Shown: in pieces, positions 20,696-28,114 of the stretch | Layout of the letters: each line of letters begins with the position of its first letter | Position numbering within the stretch: position 1 is the stretch's first letter | Assembly (NCBI GenBank): GCA_963723745.1 | Contig: CAVRRZ010000005.1 | Span: 1,364,001 to 1,428,000, forward strand | Direction: 5' to 3' | DNA length: 64,000 bases | Origin: CAVRRZ01 sp963723745 | GTDB taxonomy: Bacteria; Actinomycetota; Actinomycetes; Mycobacteriales; Geodermatophilaceae | Translations under genes and position numbers: made by a program | Notes under the pieces: model-generated | Seen by the model: only the letters and a program-made list of their open reading frames with translations | Database searches by the model: none | What the model was told of the DNA's origin: nothing

Positions 20696-21829
20696 ATGCG
20701 GGTCTGGGTGTGGACGGCGGCCTCGCTCGGCCTGATGCTGCTCGCCGTGCTGCTCTGGCGCGGCTCCGATGCGGCCGCGACCGACAGCACGACCTCCCCG
20801 CCGGCCGACCTGCCGCCGGGCGCCCCCGAAGGGAACCTCGCCCAGGCATGGTCGGCGACCGGCGACCCACTGCCGCGTCGGGTCGTCGAGAGCGGCCGCA
20901 TCCTGGTCGGGGGCGAGCGCGGCATCACCGCACTCGACGGCGTCACCGGCGAGGAGGCGTGGCACTACACCCGGGCCAACGCCCACCTCTGTGACCTGAC
21001 GGCCGTCGACGGTGTGGTCGTGGCCGTCTTCCGCACCGCCGGCCGCTGCGACGAGGCACTGGCCCTCGATGCCGGCACCGGCGTGCGGTTGTGGACCCGC
21101 AACGTCAACTTCCGCGCCGACGTCCGGCTGTCGAGCACCGACCAGATCGTGCTGGCCGCCACGGAGACCGGCATCGTCACCCTCGACCCCACCAACAACG
21201 GCACCCGCTGGACCTACCAGGCCCCCGGCGAGTGCCGGCTGCTCGGCGCGGAGGCCGGCAGCACCGGGGTCGGCATCCTCCAGCGCTGCCCTGGGTCGGA
21301 AGCGGTCCAGCTGCGCCTGTTCGACGGGTTCGACGGCGACCCGCACTGGACCCGGGAGCTGACCGCGCCCCGTGACACGCCGCTCCGGCTGGCCGGCGTC
21401 GACCGGCTGGTCACCGTCGTGGTGGGCGACACGGTCGAGGTGCGCGGCCCCGGCGACGGCGACGTCCTCCAGACCGTCGACCTGCCGGCCTCGGACGGCG
21501 TCGACGCCGTCCCGCAGCAGGCCGCCGCGGGCGAGTTCGCGCTCCTGTGGGCCCGGGGGACCGTGTGGGCGCTGGCTCCCTCCGGCGAGGTGGAGTGGCA
21601 GACCCGGGCAGCCGGCCTGCCGAGCGTCCCCGCGGACGGCGGCTCGACCGCGGAGCCTGCGACGGTGCTGGTTCCCGAGGACGACGGCTTCGTCCGACGG
21701 GACCTCTCCGGAGGCGAGGAGGTGGCCCGGCTGCCGGTCGACGGGGGGCTCGCCAGCGGCGGCCGGACGTCGACGGTCGGGCCGGTGGTGATCTACCGGT
21801 TGCCCCACAGGGTCCTCGGGTATCGCTGA
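20696..21829 (+). CDS. membrane-anchored PQQ-like beta-propeller protein
   Basis: 377 residues, intact. An N-terminal signal-anchor (WVWTAASLGLMLLAVLLW) is followed by a Thr/Pro-rich linker and an eight-blade-like repeat domain. Repeats carry the PQQ-propeller pattern: ITALDGVTGEEAWHYTRANA, LALDAGTGVRLWTRNV, IVTLDPTNNGTRWTYQAPGE, DGDPHWTREL, WALAPSGEVEWQTRAA. No PQQ-binding residues can be assigned, so it may be a scaffold rather than a dehydrogenase. Position matches Rv3212, directly downstream of the helicase gene (46 bases). The ATG at 20696 is used; an in-frame GTG at 20672 is possible, and neither has a clear Shine-Dalgarno, which suggests translational coupling or a short leader. Confidence 0.8.
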   Translation: MRVWVWTAASLGLMLLAVLLWRGSDAAATDSTTSPPADLPPGAPEGNLAQAWSATGDPLPRRVVESGRILVGGERGITALDGVTGEEAWHYTRANAHLCDLTAVDGVVVAVFRTAGRCDEALALDAGTGVRLWTRNVNFRADVRLSSTDQIVLAATETGIVTLDPTNNGTRWTYQAPGECRLLGAEAGSTGVGILQRCPGSEAVQLRLFDGFDGDPHWTRELTAPRDTPLRLAGVDRLVTVVVGDTVEVRGPGDGDVLQTVDLPASDGVDAVPQQAAAGEFALLWARGTVWALAPSGEVEWQTRAAGLPSVPADGGSTAEPATVLVPEDDGFVRRDLSGGEEVARLPVDGGLASGGRTSTVGPVVIYRLPHRVLGYR

Positions 21830-21876
21830 GCGGCCCCGGCGCGGCACGCGGGCCCACCACGCGGTTCACTGGGGGC

Positions 21877-22788
21877 ATGGTGCTGCCGGGCGGTTCCGCC
21901 CTTCCCGTCGAACTCGCCGTGGCCCCCGACGACCTGCGGCAACTGGCCGACCACGACGCCGCGCACCGCACGTTCGCCGGGGGTGCCGGCCCGCTGGCCG
22001 CGCTCGACACCGGTGGCGACGGCAGCTCGGGGACCGTGCTGCTGGTCGCCGGCTTCACCGGCACCAAGGAGGACTTCGCGCCGCTGCTCCTGCCGATGCG
22101 CGAGGCCGGTTACCGCGCAGTGGCCCTCGACCAGCGCGGCCAGTACGAGTCCTCCGGGCCGGACGACGTCGACGCCTACACCGTCGAGGAGCTCGGGGGC
22201 GACGTCGTCCGCGTGGCTCGGGAGCTGGTCGACGAGACCGGTGGCCGGATCCACCTGGTCGGGCACAGCTTCGGCGGGCTCGTGTGCCGCGCGGCGGTGA
22301 TCGACGAGCCGTCGCTGTTTGCCACGTTCACCCTGCTCGGCTCGGGGCCGTCCGAGCTGACCGGCCGTCGGGCCGCGCTGCTCGAGCACCTGGCACCCCT
22401 GCTGGAGGCCGGCGGGGTGCAGCTGGTGGCCGACACGCTCGACCAGCTCGCGATGACCGATCCGAAGGCCCAGGCGGTGCCCGCACCCACGCGGGCGTTC
22501 CTGCGGGAGCGGTTCCTGCGCAACACCGCCGCCGGGCTGCGCGGGATGGCCGAGGCGATGACCTCGGAACCGGACCGGGTCGAGCAGCTGGCGGCCACGG
22601 GCGTGCCTCTGCTGGTCGCGCACGGGATCGCCGACGACGCGTGGCCGCCGGAGGTGCAGGCGGACATGGCGCGACGACTGGGCGCGCGGCACGAGGTGAT
22701 CGCGGGCTCCATCCACTCCCCCTCCGTCGAGAACCCGGGGCGGACGATGCAGGTCCTGCTGGACTTCTGGGCGGGTGCCCGCCCGTGA
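21877..22788 (+). CDS. alpha/beta hydrolase
   Basis: 303-residue Ser hydrolase. Visible: TVLLVAGFTGTKEDFAPLL (oxyanion), VALDQRGQYESSGPDD, IHLVGHSFGGLVCRAAV (nucleophile in GHSFGG), LLVAHGIADDAWPPEVQ (acid) and GSIHSPSVENPGR (His). A lid region of about 90 residues between the nucleophile and the acid is present. Substrate unknown. Intact frame with ATG at 21877-21879, 47 bases after the propeller gene, same strand, so probably the last gene of the helicase transcript. It is convergent with the RecB-like nuclease gene (47-base gap with no obvious hairpin). Confidence 0.82.
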   Translation: MVLPGGSALPVELAVAPDDLRQLADHDAAHRTFAGGAGPLAALDTGGDGSSGTVLLVAGFTGTKEDFAPLLLPMREAGYRAVALDQRGQYESSGPDDVDAYTVEELGGDVVRVARELVDETGGRIHLVGHSFGGLVCRAAVIDEPSLFATFTLLGSGPSELTGRRAALLEHLAPLLEAGGVQLVADTLDQLAMTDPKAQAVPAPTRAFLRERFLRNTAAGLRGMAEAMTSEPDRVEQLAATGVPLLVAHGIADDAWPPEVQADMARRLGARHEVIAGSIHSPSVENPGRTMQVLLDFWAGARP

Positions 22789-22835
22789 GCCGCCTGGAGC
22801 CGCCACCGGTCGCGACCTGACCGCCTGAGGCGCGG

Positions 22836-23711
22836 TCACGGGGTCGGCTGCGGGGGCTCCTCGTCGGCGAGGAAGCTCCAGGTCTCGCGTGCCGGCGTCG
22901 CCGCCTGCCCGGTCGGACAGCTGGGCCGGAAGTCGCACCACCCGCACTGCCGGCCGGGGACCGCCGGGAAGGCGGCGTCCGCGGACTCGCCGGCGGCCAT
23001 CGCGGCGGTCGCCGTGGCGATGTCGTCCGCGACGTCCTCTGCCCGCCGGACGTGGTTGGCCAGCGACCGATCGGTGTGCTCGAAGGCGGCCACCGTCCCG
23101 CTGGGCAGGTGGTGCAGCTCCACCCGGCTGCACGGGCGGCGCAGCGTGCGGCGGACGCCCAGGACGTAGGCCGCCAGTGCGGGCGAGCCGCGGGCCTCGT
23201 CGTCGGTGCAGACACCGCGGCCGGTCTTGTAGTCGACGATCACCAGCTCGTCGCCGCGCTGGTCGATGCGGTCGACCCGGCCGGTCAGGGCGAGCCGTTC
23301 GGTCGTGGTCGACACCTGCCGCTCGAGGCCCACCGGGTCGTCGGTGGGGTCGAGCGTTCCGACGTAGTCGGTGAGCCACGCCGCCGCGCGGGCCCGCCAG
23401 CGACCGGCCTGCTCGCCGTCGCGGAAGCCGTTGACCGACCACACCCCGTACAGCAGCTGGCGAGCCGCCACCGCGGTGCGCTCGGCCACCGGCAGGTCCC
23501 ACCACGACCGCAGGGCGGCGTGCACGGCCGAACCGACCGTGTTGTGCGCCCAGGGCGGACCCTTCGGCGGGCTGGGGCGGTCGACGTAGGCGAAGCGGTA
23601 CCGGCGGGGGCAGTCGGAGAACGCGGCCAGCTTGCTGGGCGTGGCCGGGAAGAGGCGCCGCGGCATGCCCGGCAGCACTCCCTGCACCGATCCGGCGTCC
23701 ACCGTTCCCAT
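22836..23711 (-). CDS. Cas4/RecB-like PD-(D/E)XK nuclease with Fe-S cysteines
   Basis: 291 residues, intact, a stand-alone RecB-family nuclease (PDDEXK_1 type). Order: SKLAAFSDCPRRYRFAYVDR (first cluster Cys), VGSAVHAALRSWWD (conserved His), LTGRVDRIDQRGDELVIVDY followed by KTGRG (Asp and the D-x-K pair), SPALAAYVLGVRR (QxxxY equivalent), then GRQCGWCDFRPSCPTGQ giving the other three Cys. That 1+3 Cys pattern is the 4Fe-4S staple of Cas4, AddB and related enzymes. No CRISPR array or cas gene is nearby, so it is likely a general repair or single-strand DNA nuclease. ATG at 23709-23711; a GTG four codons upstream is an alternative. Its presence 12 kb from adnAB adds a third Fe-S/nuclease unit to the window. 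Confidence 0.82.
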   Translation of the reverse strand: MGTVDAGSVQGVLPGMPRRLFPATPSKLAAFSDCPRRYRFAYVDRPSPPKGPPWAHNTVGSAVHAALRSWWDLPVAERTAVAARQLLYGVWSVNGFRDGEQAGRWRARAAAWLTDYVGTLDPTDDPVGLERQVSTTTERLALTGRVDRIDQRGDELVIVDYKTGRGVCTDDEARGSPALAAYVLGVRRTLRRPCSRVELHHLPSGTVAAFEHTDRSLANHVRRAEDVADDIATATAAMAAGESADAAFPAVPGRQCGWCDFRPSCPTGQAATPARETWSFLADEEPPQPTP

Positions 23712-23761
23712 GACTGCCACGGTAACGGCGGGTACCGACGTTCCCGGGTGGCGCGCGGAGG

Positions 23762-24622
23762 TCAGTCGCGCAGGACGGGCGCACCGACGCCTCGCTCCAG
23801 CAGGGCCTCCAGCTGTCCTGGGTCGGTGGTGCACGCACCGATCGGCGTCGACTTGTTGGTGCCGTGGTAGTCGCTCGAGCCGGTCGTGAGCAGGCCGAGC
23901 TCGTCGCGCCAGGCCACGCAGGTGGTCCCGCTCGTCCGGCTCGTGGTCGGGATGGGTCGACCTCGAGACCGAGCAGGCCTGCGTCGGCCATGGCGCCCAC
24001 GGCGTCGTCGTCGAGGACCCGCCCGCGGCGACGGGCCAGGCCGTGGGCGAACACCGGCACTCCCCCGGCCGCCCGGACCATGCGGATTCCGGCGAGCACC
24101 TCGGTGTCGGCCTTGGCCACGTAGTAGGGGCTGCGGTGGTGGAGCAGGGTCGCGAAGGCGGCGTCGACGGACTCGACGACTCCTGCGGCGACCAGCGCGC
24201 GGGCGACGTGCGGTCGTCCCACGACCCCGCCGCGCCGACCCGCGACGATCTCGTCCCAGACCAGCGGGATAGCCGTCGGCGGCCAGCGCCGCGACGATCT
24301 TCTCCCCGCGAGCCAGCCGCTCTGCTCGCAGCCGCAGCCGCTCGGCGGCCAGCGCGGGGTGCTCGGGGTCGAACAGGTAGGCCAGCAGGTGGACGCTGAT
24401 CGGCGGCTGGTCGTCGGGGAACCACCGGCAGGACAGCTCCATGCCGGGCACCACTGTCAGGCCGGGTGGGCGGCTGCGTTCGGCCTCGGCCCAGCCGTCG
24501 GTGGTGTCGTGGTCGGTCAGTGCCACGACGTCGAGCCCCGCCCGCTGCGCGGTGGTCAGCAGCTCGGCGGGGGTCTCGGTGCCGTCGGACACCGACGAGT
24601 GGGTGTGCAGGTCGATCCGCAT
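23762..24622 (-). CDS. PHP-domain phosphoesterase / RNase AM-like (frame interrupted)
   Basis: About 286 residues. Metal-binding motifs of PHP enzymes: RIDLHTHSSVSDGTETPAEL (HxH), VVALTDHDTTDGW (DH), VVPGMELSCRW (Glu), ISVHLLAYLFDPEHP (His), VFAHGLARR and LLTTGSSDYHGTNKSTPIG (final Asp/His). This is the YciV/TrpH branch, which includes RNase AM, a 5'-to-3' exonuclease that also acts on 3',5'-bisphosphate nucleotides. Frame changes near 24270 and 23935-23900 split the middle. ATG at 24620-24622 with GGGGAG ten bases upstream. Located between the nuclease gene and the PH-domain gene on one strand, possibly one transcript. Confidence 0.82.
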   Translation of the reverse strand: MRIDLHTHSSVSDGTETPAELLTTAQRAGLDVVALTDHDTTDGWAEAERSRPPGLTVVPGMELSCRWFPDDQPPISVHLLAYLFDPEHPALAAERLRLRAERLARGEKIVAALAADGYPAGLGRDRRGSARRGRGTTARRPRAGRRRSRRVRRRRLRDPAPPPQPLLRGQGRHRGARRNPHGPGGRGSAGVRPRPGPSPRAGPRRRRRGRHGRRRPARSRGRPIPTTSRTSGTTCVAWRDELGLLTTGSSDYHGTNKSTPIGACTTDPGQLEALLERGVGAPVLRD

Positions 24623-24655
24623 CCGGCCCAGACTCCCCCATCGGCGACCCGGTCA

Positions 24656-24713
24656 CCCTTCGAGGGTGCGTGGCCCTCGAATGGTGCGTGGCCTTCGAAT
24701 GGTGTGTAGCGCC
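24656..24713. repeat. 18-bp imperfect tandem repeat, three units, in an intergenic gap
   Basis: Units start near 24661, 24678 and 24696, each close to CGAATGGTGCGTGGCCTT. It fills most of the gap between the PHP gene start and the PH-domain gene stop, both on the minus strand, and so lies just upstream of the PHP start. It could be an operator array or a variable tandem repeat. Confidence 0.75.
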
Positions 24714-24714
24714 G

Positions 24715-25482
24715 TCAGCGCACCCGCGGGATCGGCTCGGTGTCCTGCCGCCCGGTCGGGCCGGCCGGGCCGGGCTGCACCGGTCCTGTTCGTCGCGGCT
24801 CGGGCGTGCCGGATCCGGCGGTCGCGGATGCCGGCGTCCCGGCCGGCTGCGTCCCGGGTGCCTGGGGCCCTGCTCCTGGACGGGGTGGCATGGGCGGGGG
24901 TGGTTCCGGCGGCTCGGGGTTGCCCTCGTCGTCACCGGAGTTGGCCGCGCCCCCTCCGCTTCCCCAGTCGGTGCCGAACAGCAGCCCGCTGACCTGCCGG
25001 TAGAGCTGGTCGGCGTGGGGCAGGAAGGTGATCTCGGAGAGCGCGTGCTGCTGACCGGCTGACTCGAACCGGAAGGTCCCGTAGCCCAGCACCTGGCCGA
25101 GGAGGGTCTCCTTCCAGGTGAGGTCCGTGATGCGGCGCAGCGGGAGCAGGGTGACGGTGCGGACGATGACGCCGGAGGTCAGCAGCACCCGGCGCCGGCT
25201 GACGATGAAGTGCCGGAACCACCACTCGGCGACCCTCAGCCCGTAGTAGACGAAGGCACCCAGCAGGACGAGCAGTCCGGCCGAACTCGTGACCCGGTTG
25301 TCGGCATCGACGAGCAGCAGCCAGCCGCCGATCAGGAAGAACGGCAGGAACTTGGCCGTCGGCTCGATGAGCACCGCCCAGTGCCGGCGGACGGCGACGA
25401 CCGCCTCCTCGTCGTCGAGGAGGTACTTCGCGACGTCCTTGACGGCGCGCGCGGGCAGCCGCGGGAGCGTCGGGGTCGACAC
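24715..25482 (-). CDS. PH-domain (bPH2-like) membrane protein with Pro-rich tail
   Basis: 255 residues, intact. The N-terminus is cytoplasmic (AKYLLDDEEAVVAVRRHW), followed by two transmembrane helices (PFFLIGGWLLLVDA and AGLLVLLGAFVYYGLRVAEW), then a PH-like beta domain (RHFIVSRRRVLLTSGVIVRT, LPLRRITDLTWKETLLG, GYGTFRFESAGQ) as in bacterial bPH2 proteins, and a disordered Pro/Gly tail. Function unknown; such proteins are thought to be envelope-associated or stress-linked. The 52-residue membrane protein gene ends 9 bases upstream, so the two probably form a pair. ATG at 25480-25482. Confidence 0.8.
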   Translation of the reverse strand: MSTPTLPRLPARAVKDVAKYLLDDEEAVVAVRRHWAVLIEPTAKFLPFFLIGGWLLLVDADNRVTSSAGLLVLLGAFVYYGLRVAEWWFRHFIVSRRRVLLTSGVIVRTVTLLPLRRITDLTWKETLLGQVLGYGTFRFESAGQQHALSEITFLPHADQLYRQVSGLLFGTDWGSGGGAANSGDDEGNPEPPEPPPPMPPRPGAGPQAPGTQPAGTPASATAGSGTPEPRRTGPVQPGPAGPTGRQDTEPIPRVR

Positions 25483-25491
25483 GCCGACGGA

Positions 25492-25650
25492 TCAGACCAG
25501 CGAACGGACGAACTCGGCCAGCGACTGCGCGGCGTCGCCCAGTGCGTCGCCGGCGCTGCGCACGAGTGCGGCGGAGTCCTCCGGAGCCTGGATCACGTAG
25601 AAGACGACGAAGGCGACGACCAGCCAGGTGAGGACCTTCTTGAGGTTCAT
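25492..25650 (-). CDS. 52-residue single-pass membrane protein
   Basis: Tiny protein reading MNLKKVLTWLVVAFVVFYVI then QAPEDSAALVRSAGDALGDA and AQSLAEFVRSLV. It has a short Lys N-terminus, one transmembrane helix of about 16 residues and an amphipathic helix. Two consecutive ATG codons occur (25651-25653 and 25648-25650); the second has GGAGG five bases upstream and is preferred. Found 9 bases before the PH-domain gene. I recall similar small proteins beside bPH2 genes in actinobacteria, but this was not checked. A small regulator or partner of the PH protein is the likely role. Confidence 0.75.
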   Translation of the reverse strand: MNLKKVLTWLVVAFVVFYVIQAPEDSAALVRSAGDALGDAAQSLAEFVRSLV

Positions 25651-25812
25651 CATCACCTCCGCGGTGCGCTCGGTGGGCGGGCCCGGGAGGTACCCCGGGC
25701 ACACATGGATCAGTGCCCACCAGTGCGCGGCGGACCACTTGGTCCCATGAGTAACACAGGCATCAGTCGTACCGGTGGCGGCGCGCCGGTCGCGCGTCGC
25801 TACGGCTGCTCG

Positions 25813-26436
25813 TCAGAGGCCGGGGAGCAGGTGCTCGCTCGGCGGCCCGAGCGGCAGGTCCGGGTAGAGCCGCTCGCGCAGGTCGAGCAGCTCCAGCTGC
25901 TCGGCGAGCAGCCAGGCGGTGGACGCCGGCCACATGACCAGCCACAGCCACACGCCGTACGCCTCCCCCACGAAGGCGGCGCGCCCGTCGTCGGTGGGCA
26001 CCGCCCACAGTGGCGCCCGCTGTCCCGCGGCCTTGACGTCGGCCGACGACGGGCCCGAGATGACGTCACCGGGGTCAGGGCCGGCCAGCCCCGCGTAACC
26101 GCAGCCGACTCCCATGCCCGGCTCCTCCGCGACCAGCACGAGTTCGGCGGCCCCGCCCAGGGGCGCGGGGCCGGCGCAGTTGACGACGATCGCCCGGGCG
26201 CCGGGCTCGCCGCCCCACGCGAGGCCGGTCACCGACCAGCCGCGCGGCATCGGGTCGGGCACCCACGCGGGCACGCGCGCGTCGGCGGTGACCGCGGAGA
26301 TGGCGTCGTGGGCCAGCAGGGTCGTCCAGTGCAGCGGCGTCACGGCTCCATGGAGGTGGCACCACGCCTGCGCCGTCGACCCCCGGCGGACGACCAGTTC
26401 CTCGCCGCAGCGAGGGCAGATCGGCGACACGCTCAT
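25813..26436 (-). CDS. DUF6758-type protein with N-terminal zinc ribbon
   Basis: 207 residues, intact. The N-terminus MSVSPICPRCGEELVVRRG followed by WCHLHGAVTPLHW gives CxxC and CxxH patterns of a zinc ribbon, typical of the actinobacterial DUF6758 family. The remainder is a conserved domain (VPDPMPRGWSVTGLAWGGEP, GCGYAGLAGPDPG, WLWLVMWPASTAWLLAEQLE). Function unknown. ATG at 26434-26436. Separated from the small membrane protein gene by 162 bases, where the promoter of that pair should lie. Divergent from the NUDIX gene across 110 bases. Confidence 0.7.
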   Translation of the reverse strand: MSVSPICPRCGEELVVRRGSTAQAWCHLHGAVTPLHWTTLLAHDAISAVTADARVPAWVPDPMPRGWSVTGLAWGGEPGARAIVVNCAGPAPLGGAAELVLVAEEPGMGVGCGYAGLAGPDPGDVISGPSSADVKAAGQRAPLWAVPTDDGRAAFVGEAYGVWLWLVMWPASTAWLLAEQLELLDLRERLYPDLPLGPPSEHLLPGL

Positions 26437-26546
26437 CGTCGATACACCGTCCTGTGGTCGTGCCGATACGTCAAGCGCTGGCGCACACCTGCGCATCCCC
26501 GGCGGCGCACGCTCGCCGAGGGCGCGGGGTGCGTAGCCTGCCGCGC

Positions 26547-27008
26547 ATGCTCCCCCACGGGAACGACCTCCCGCACGCCGAGTGCCCCCGGTCCGGGGCC
26601 GCCGACCGCGTGGTTCCGTGCGTCGGGGCCGTCGTCCACGACCGCTCCGGGCGCCTCCTGCTCGTGCTCCGGGGGCGCGAGCCCAGCCGCGGCCTCTGGT
26701 CGCTGCCCGGGGGCCGGGTGGAGCGCGGGGAGACCGATCGGCAGGCCGTCGAGCGGGAGGTGCTCGAGGAGACCGGGCTCCGAGTGCGAGCCCGTGTACC
26801 CGTGGGCCAGGTCCGCATCCCGGCAGGCGGAGATCTGGTCTACGTGGTGACCGACCTGCGGTGCGACCTGGTCGACCCGTCATCCGAGCCCGTCGCGGGG
26901 GACGACGCCGACGACGTGGTCTTCGCCGACGCCGCCACTCTGGCCGGCCTGCCGTGCACACCGACGCTGGTCGAGACGCTGAGCGGCTGGGGGGTGCTCC
27001 CTCGCTGA
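26547..27008 (+). CDS. NUDIX hydrolase
   Basis: 153 residues, intact. The Nudix box is complete: GGRVERGETDRQAVEREVLE followed by ETGL matches GX5EX7REUXEEXGU, so the Mg-binding and catalytic glutamates are kept. It hydrolyses nucleoside diphosphates linked to another moiety; the substrate cannot be predicted. ATG at 26547-26549. Convergent with the MaoC gene (13-base gap), divergent from the DUF6758 gene. Confidence 0.88.
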   Translation: MLPHGNDLPHAECPRSGAADRVVPCVGAVVHDRSGRLLLVLRGREPSRGLWSLPGGRVERGETDRQAVEREVLEETGLRVRARVPVGQVRIPAGGDLVYVVTDLRCDLVDPSSEPVAGDDADDVVFADAATLAGLPCTPTLVETLSGWGVLPR

Positions 27009-27021
27009 CGTCCCGTCGCGC

Positions 27022-27528
27022 TCAGCGGGGCTTCGGCTCCGGGCGCCCGGGCTGCTCGCCGCCGCGGCGCTCTCCGTACGACCGCTTGGGCACCATGACC
27101 TTGCGCCGGAAGATGCACACCACCGTGCCGTCCTGCTTGTAGCCGATCGTCTCGACGTGCACGATCCCGCGGTCGTCCTTGGACCTGGACTCGGTCTTGT
27201 CGAGAACCGTCGTCTCGCCGTAGATCGTGTCGCCGTGGAAGGTCGGGGCGACGTGCCGCAGCGACTCGATCTCCAGGTTGGCGATGGCCTTGCCCGACAC
27301 GTCCGGCACGCTCATGCCCAGCAGCAGCGAGTAGATGTAGTTGCCGACGACCACGTTCTTGCCGAAGTCGGTGGTCTCCGCCGCGTAGTGCGCGTCCAGG
27401 TGCAGCGGGTGGTGGTTCATCGTGATCAGGCAGAACAGGTGGTCGTCGTACTCGGTGACGGTCTTGCCTGGCCAGTGCTTGTAGACCGCACCGACCTCGA
27501 ACTCCTCGTAGTACCGACCGAACTGCAT
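27022..27528 (-). CDS. MaoC-like hotdog dehydratase
   Basis: 168 residues, intact, single hotdog MaoC domain. Active-site segment DDHLFCLITMNHHPLHLDAH shows the D-x4-H-type hydratase pair (Asp followed by His in NHHPLHLD), then NVVVGNYIYSLLLGMSV and EIESLRHVAPTFHGDTIYGE, typical of acyl-CoA hydratases such as mesaconyl- or enoyl-CoA hydratases. The C-terminus is basic. GGGAG seven bases before the ATG at 27526-27528. Substrate is likely an acyl-CoA; which one is unknown. No acyl-CoA ligase or dehydrogenase neighbour helps to specify it. Confidence 0.85.
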   Translation of the reverse strand: MQFGRYYEEFEVGAVYKHWPGKTVTEYDDHLFCLITMNHHPLHLDAHYAAETTDFGKNVVVGNYIYSLLLGMSVPDVSGKAIANLEIESLRHVAPTFHGDTIYGETTVLDKTESRSKDDRGIVHVETIGYKQDGTVVCIFRRKVMVPKRSYGERRGGEQPGRPEPKPR

Positions 27529-27668
27529 GGGCGCGCTCCCGACGACGAGACGGCGCAGGGTCCGGCGCGCACGACACGGGCCCGTGGAGGCCGGTTCGAG
27601 CCGGGGCGCCGGTGCCCCGCGTGGACGGCCGCTGATCCTACTGCCGAGTAACCAGCTGGCCCCAGCCG

Positions 27669-27963
27669 TCAGAGCATCGAGCCGATGCGTGCGGCAATGT
27701 CCGCCTCGTGCTGCTGGTACGACGCCGGCGACGCTGTCGAGCAGGTTGCCCATGCCGGTCAGGGCGTCGCTGACGCCCTGGGCTGACGTCCGCCACTGCT
27801 CGTAGAGCTCGCTGAACCGCACGGCCGCCTGGCTGTCGGTCCAGCCGTCGAGCACCGAGGCGTTGATGCTGCTGGACAGTGCGGCGTGCCGACCGGTGGT
27901 GTCAGCGGCCTCGCCGCGGCACTGGCCGGCCATCGACTGCAGGGTCGTGAAATCGACCTTCAC
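27669..27963 (-). CDS. WXG100 (ESAT-6-like) protein with YxxxE secretion motif (one extra base)
   Basis: 97-residue helical hairpin protein. It begins MKVDFTTLQSMAGQCRGEAA; the turn reads LDGWTDSQAAVRFSELYEQW, where Trp is kept but the Gly of WxG is Asp. One inserted G near 27728 (GCCGGCGTCG for GCCGCGTCG) breaks the frame; corrected, the tail reads DSVAASYQQHEADIAARIGS followed by ML, so YQQHE provides the YxxxD/E type VII secretion signal. GTG at 27961-27963 with GAGGAGG five bases upstream. Divergent from the FHA-FtsK gene over 151 bases, which argues that the two act together as cargo and motor. The gene's C-terminal half is therefore a reconstruction. Confidence 0.8.
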
Positions 27964-28035
27964 GGGATCCTCCTCGTTCCGGGTCCGTCCCGGTTGCAGC
28001 GGACGCTAGGCGACCTCGTTGACGAGCCCACCGAG

Positions 28036-28063
28036 TTGTCCACAGGAGCGTCGGTTATCCACA
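28036..28063. promoter_or_regulatory. two DnaA boxes in the WXG100/FHA-FtsK divergent promoter
   Basis: TTGTCCACA at 28036-28044 and TTATCCACA at 28055-28063, same orientation, 19 bases start to start. Both match the bacterial DnaA box (TTRTCCACA, the first being the actinobacterial form) at every position. They stand about 52-80 bases before the GTG of the FHA-FtsK gene and 73-100 bases before the WXG100 start. Binding is inferred. No dnaA/dnaN gene is nearby, so an origin is not suggested. Confidence 0.65.
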
Positions 28064-28114
28064 AGGTGTGGTCGGGCAACCGATCCAGCGGCGATCCGCC
28101 CGCATGATCACGCC

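Noticed and set aside
22836..23711. Cas4 of a CRISPR system
   Set aside because: No repeat-spacer array and no other cas gene in the window.
25747..25812. Plus-strand start MSNTGISRTGGGAPVARR as a small gene
   Set aside because: No Shine-Dalgarno, and the frame runs into the antisense of the DUF6758 gene with shadow-like composition.
28036..28063. DnaA boxes as a chromosomal origin
   Set aside because: Only two boxes, no dnaA, dnaN or AT-rich unwinding element nearby.
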